Assembly: GCA_037045225.1 (NCBI GenBank)
Contig: JBAOHZ010000009.1
Coordinates: forward strand, 620,001 to 684,000
Length of the DNA stretch: 64,000 nucleotides
Direction of reading: 5' to 3'
DNA from: Nitrospira sp.
Lineage (GTDB): Bacteria > Nitrospirota > Nitrospiria > Nitrospirales > Nitrospiraceae
Positions 62,931-64,000 of this stretch are shown here, piece by piece. The notes under the pieces were generated by a model. That model had not been told where the DNA came from. It did not search any database and worked only from the letters and a program-made list of their open reading frames with translations. The translations under genes were made by a program, and so were the position numbers. Each line of letters opens with the position of its first letter. The stretch's first letter is position 1.

Positions 62931-63527
62931 ATGAAAGAAGCCGTCGGTATCGATCACATCACGCTCTGCGTCAAGAATCTCGCCGCCGCTGAATCCCTCT
63001 TCACCACCGTACTCGGCTTTCACATTATATGGTCCGCTCAGGATGTTGGCAGTGACTCGTCCAGCATGGATACCGTGGTCGTTCAACGGGGCGACGCGAA
63101 GATCGCGCTGATGCAGGGTCGCAATAAGGCACGCCGATCCCAGATCTGCAACTTCATCGATAAATACGGCGAAGGGGTTCAGCACATCGCCATCGAGGTC
63201 GATGACATCGACGCGGTCTGTCGCGAATGGGAATCCCATGGGGTCCGCTTCTCCGGAGAGACCAAGAATGGCCGGGACGGCTTCGGACCGCTCAAACAGC
63301 GATTCACCTATCCCCTCTTTCCCGGGTGTGGGGTGTTTCTGGAACTGACCCAGCGACAACACGGGCTGGAGGAATCCAAAACCTTCGTCCGCGCGACCGT
63401 CGAAGCGCTCTATCGAGATATTGAGCGAGATCAAACCAGAGGGATTGAGAATACGATCATCGACTACGAAACACTTCCGCTGCCGTTTAAAGACTTGCCG
63501 TCCGAGTCGTTTCAGCCGGCGTCCTAG
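62931..63527 (+). CDS. Short 4-hydroxyphenylpyruvate dioxygenase-like VOC protein
   Basis: The 198-residue protein resembles the catalytic module of HPPD rather than the full two-module enzyme of about 350 residues. An iron triad is visible: His9 (GIDHITLCV), His85 (GVQHIAIEV) and Glu138 (GVFLELTQRQ). The next gene is homogentisate dioxygenase, so it may make homogentisate from a tyrosine-derived keto acid, or be another VOC oxygenase of aromatic catabolism. GGAGG lies 7 bases before the ATG. The usual C-terminal gating helix of HPPD is not clearly seen. Confidence 0.75.
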   Translation: MKEAVGIDHITLCVKNLAAAESLFTTVLGFHIIWSAQDVGSDSSSMDTVVVQRGDAKIALMQGRNKARRSQICNFIDKYGEGVQHIAIEVDDIDAVCREWESHGVRFSGETKNGRDGFGPLKQRFTYPLFPGCGVFLELTQRQHGLEESKTFVRATVEALYRDIERDQTRGIENTIIDYETLPLPFKDLPSESFQPAS

Positions 63528-63564
63528 AGCATCGAGCCGTCCCTGACGCCTCAGGAGGTTCGTG

Positions 63565-64000
63565 ATGTACCTGGTAAAAAAGGGTTCCGTGCCGAATCAA
63601 GCGCACGTTGGGATCCCCGAAGGCCTGCACGAGGAGGAGCATGGTCGCCAGGGCTTTAGCGGCCCCGCCTCGCACCTGTACCATCACCACCCGCCTACCG
63701 CATGGAGCAGAATAGAAGGTCCGCTCCGGCCGCGGGCATTTACCTGTACCGAGTTACCCACCGCCGATTACCTTTCCGCCGACGGACGCCCGACCCTCGT
63801 CTTGCAGAGTCCGGATGCCCGAGTCTCCCTCTCCAGACGCACGGAGACCATGCCCCACTTCGTGCGCAATGCCGACGGGGATGAGATCGTCTTCGTGCAT
63901 CGCGGACGAGGCCGATGGGAAACGGACTACGGATGCTTGAGTTATGAACCGGGCGACTACCTGGTGATTCCGAAGGGCACCACCTACCGGGTCCATGTCG
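63565..64000 (+). CDS. hmgA: Homogentisate 1,2-dioxygenase, 3' truncated by window edge
   Basis: The first 145 residues are visible and the frame is open to the end of the window. The N-terminal pattern (VPNQAHVGIPEGLHEEEHG; HLYHHHPPTAW; MPHFVRNADGDEIVFVHRG; PGDYLVIPKGTTYRV) is that of the homogentisate dioxygenase cupin. It opens the ring of homogentisate in tyrosine and phenylalanine breakdown. AGGAGG lies 6 bases before ATG 63565. It starts 37 bases after the HPPD-like gene. Confidence 0.9.
   Translation, partial: MYLVKKGSVPNQAHVGIPEGLHEEEHGRQGFSGPASHLYHHHPPTAWSRIEGPLRPRAFTCTELPTADYLSADGRPTLVLQSPDARVSLSRRTETMPHFVRNADGDEIVFVHRGRGRWETDYGCLSYEPGDYLVIPKGTTYRVHV

Noticed and set aside
1..64000. 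tRNA, rRNA, CRISPR, insertion sequence or prophage
   Set aside because: No T-loop patterns in gaps, no regularly spaced repeats, and no transposase, integrase or phage structural genes were seen on either strand.

Overview
The window looks like a chromosomal segment of a GC-rich Gram-negative bacterium of the Nitrospira type (nitrite oxidiser or comammox relative). The outer-membrane two-partner secretion system, periplasmic EnvC and Tat or Sec exported proteins point to a diderm cell. It nevertheless carries a complete bacterial proteasome and Pup-ligase type cluster, a combination known outside Actinobacteria mainly from Nitrospirae and a few other phyla. The lineage call is inference from gene content and was not tested by database search. 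No rRNA, tRNA, CRISPR array, insertion sequence or prophage was seen.

Layout: (1) 1-7118, an HD phosphohydrolase cut by the window edge, then a signalling trio: membrane PAS histidine kinase, Rcp1-like receiver and REC-PAS-GAF hybrid kinase. Two long poly-C tracts precede the first kinase. (2) 7187-14608, minus strand: proteasome operon arc/mpa - dop - prcB - prcA - pafA, followed by an M23 peptidase, with a good promoter at 14580-14608. No Pup/UBact tag gene is visible in it. (3) 14642-16447, minus: thiS-thiG-thiE thiamine operon. (4) 16523-21116: a stand-alone PolX-N/HhH protein facing an ftsE-ftsX-envC-ctpA division and cell-wall operon. (5) 21229-26013, minus: ffh-rpsP-rimM-trmD-rplS-rnhB-yraN translation and SRP operon. 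(6) 26224-37297, mixed housekeeping and unknowns: DUF4321, uvrB, thpR, cinA, a chlorite-dismutase-fold protein of HemQ/ChdC type, small hypothetical and exported proteins, a SlyD-like isomerase and a Tat-exported DUF882 protein.

(7) 37610-43914, minus: a sigma-54 activator, a pseudo-receiver, and a NarL-type regulator next to a 1051-residue PAS kinase. (8) 44003-46290: Nudix hydrolase, SDR, and an exported protein with the Lon (S16) Ser/Lys dyad spacing. (9) 46439-53583, minus: an HTH protein, then TpsB transporter - miniature TpsA - TPR/CHAT protease-like protein, the most distinctive accessory locus. (10) 53638-62824, minus: a fatty-acid beta-oxidation operon (acyl-CoA ligase, thiolase, 3-hydroxyacyl-CoA dehydrogenase, enoyl-CoA hydratase, patatin, acyl-CoA dehydrogenase) headed by a heme-oxygenase-like diiron protein. 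It is divergent from (11) 62931-64000, a short HPPD-like VOC protein and the start of homogentisate 1,2-dioxygenase.

Themes: ATP-dependent protein turnover, envelope remodelling, and aromatic and fatty-acid degradation in a lineage best known as autotrophic. Three exported-protein genes have a -10 element exactly 6 nt before an ATG, which suggests leaderless mRNAs.
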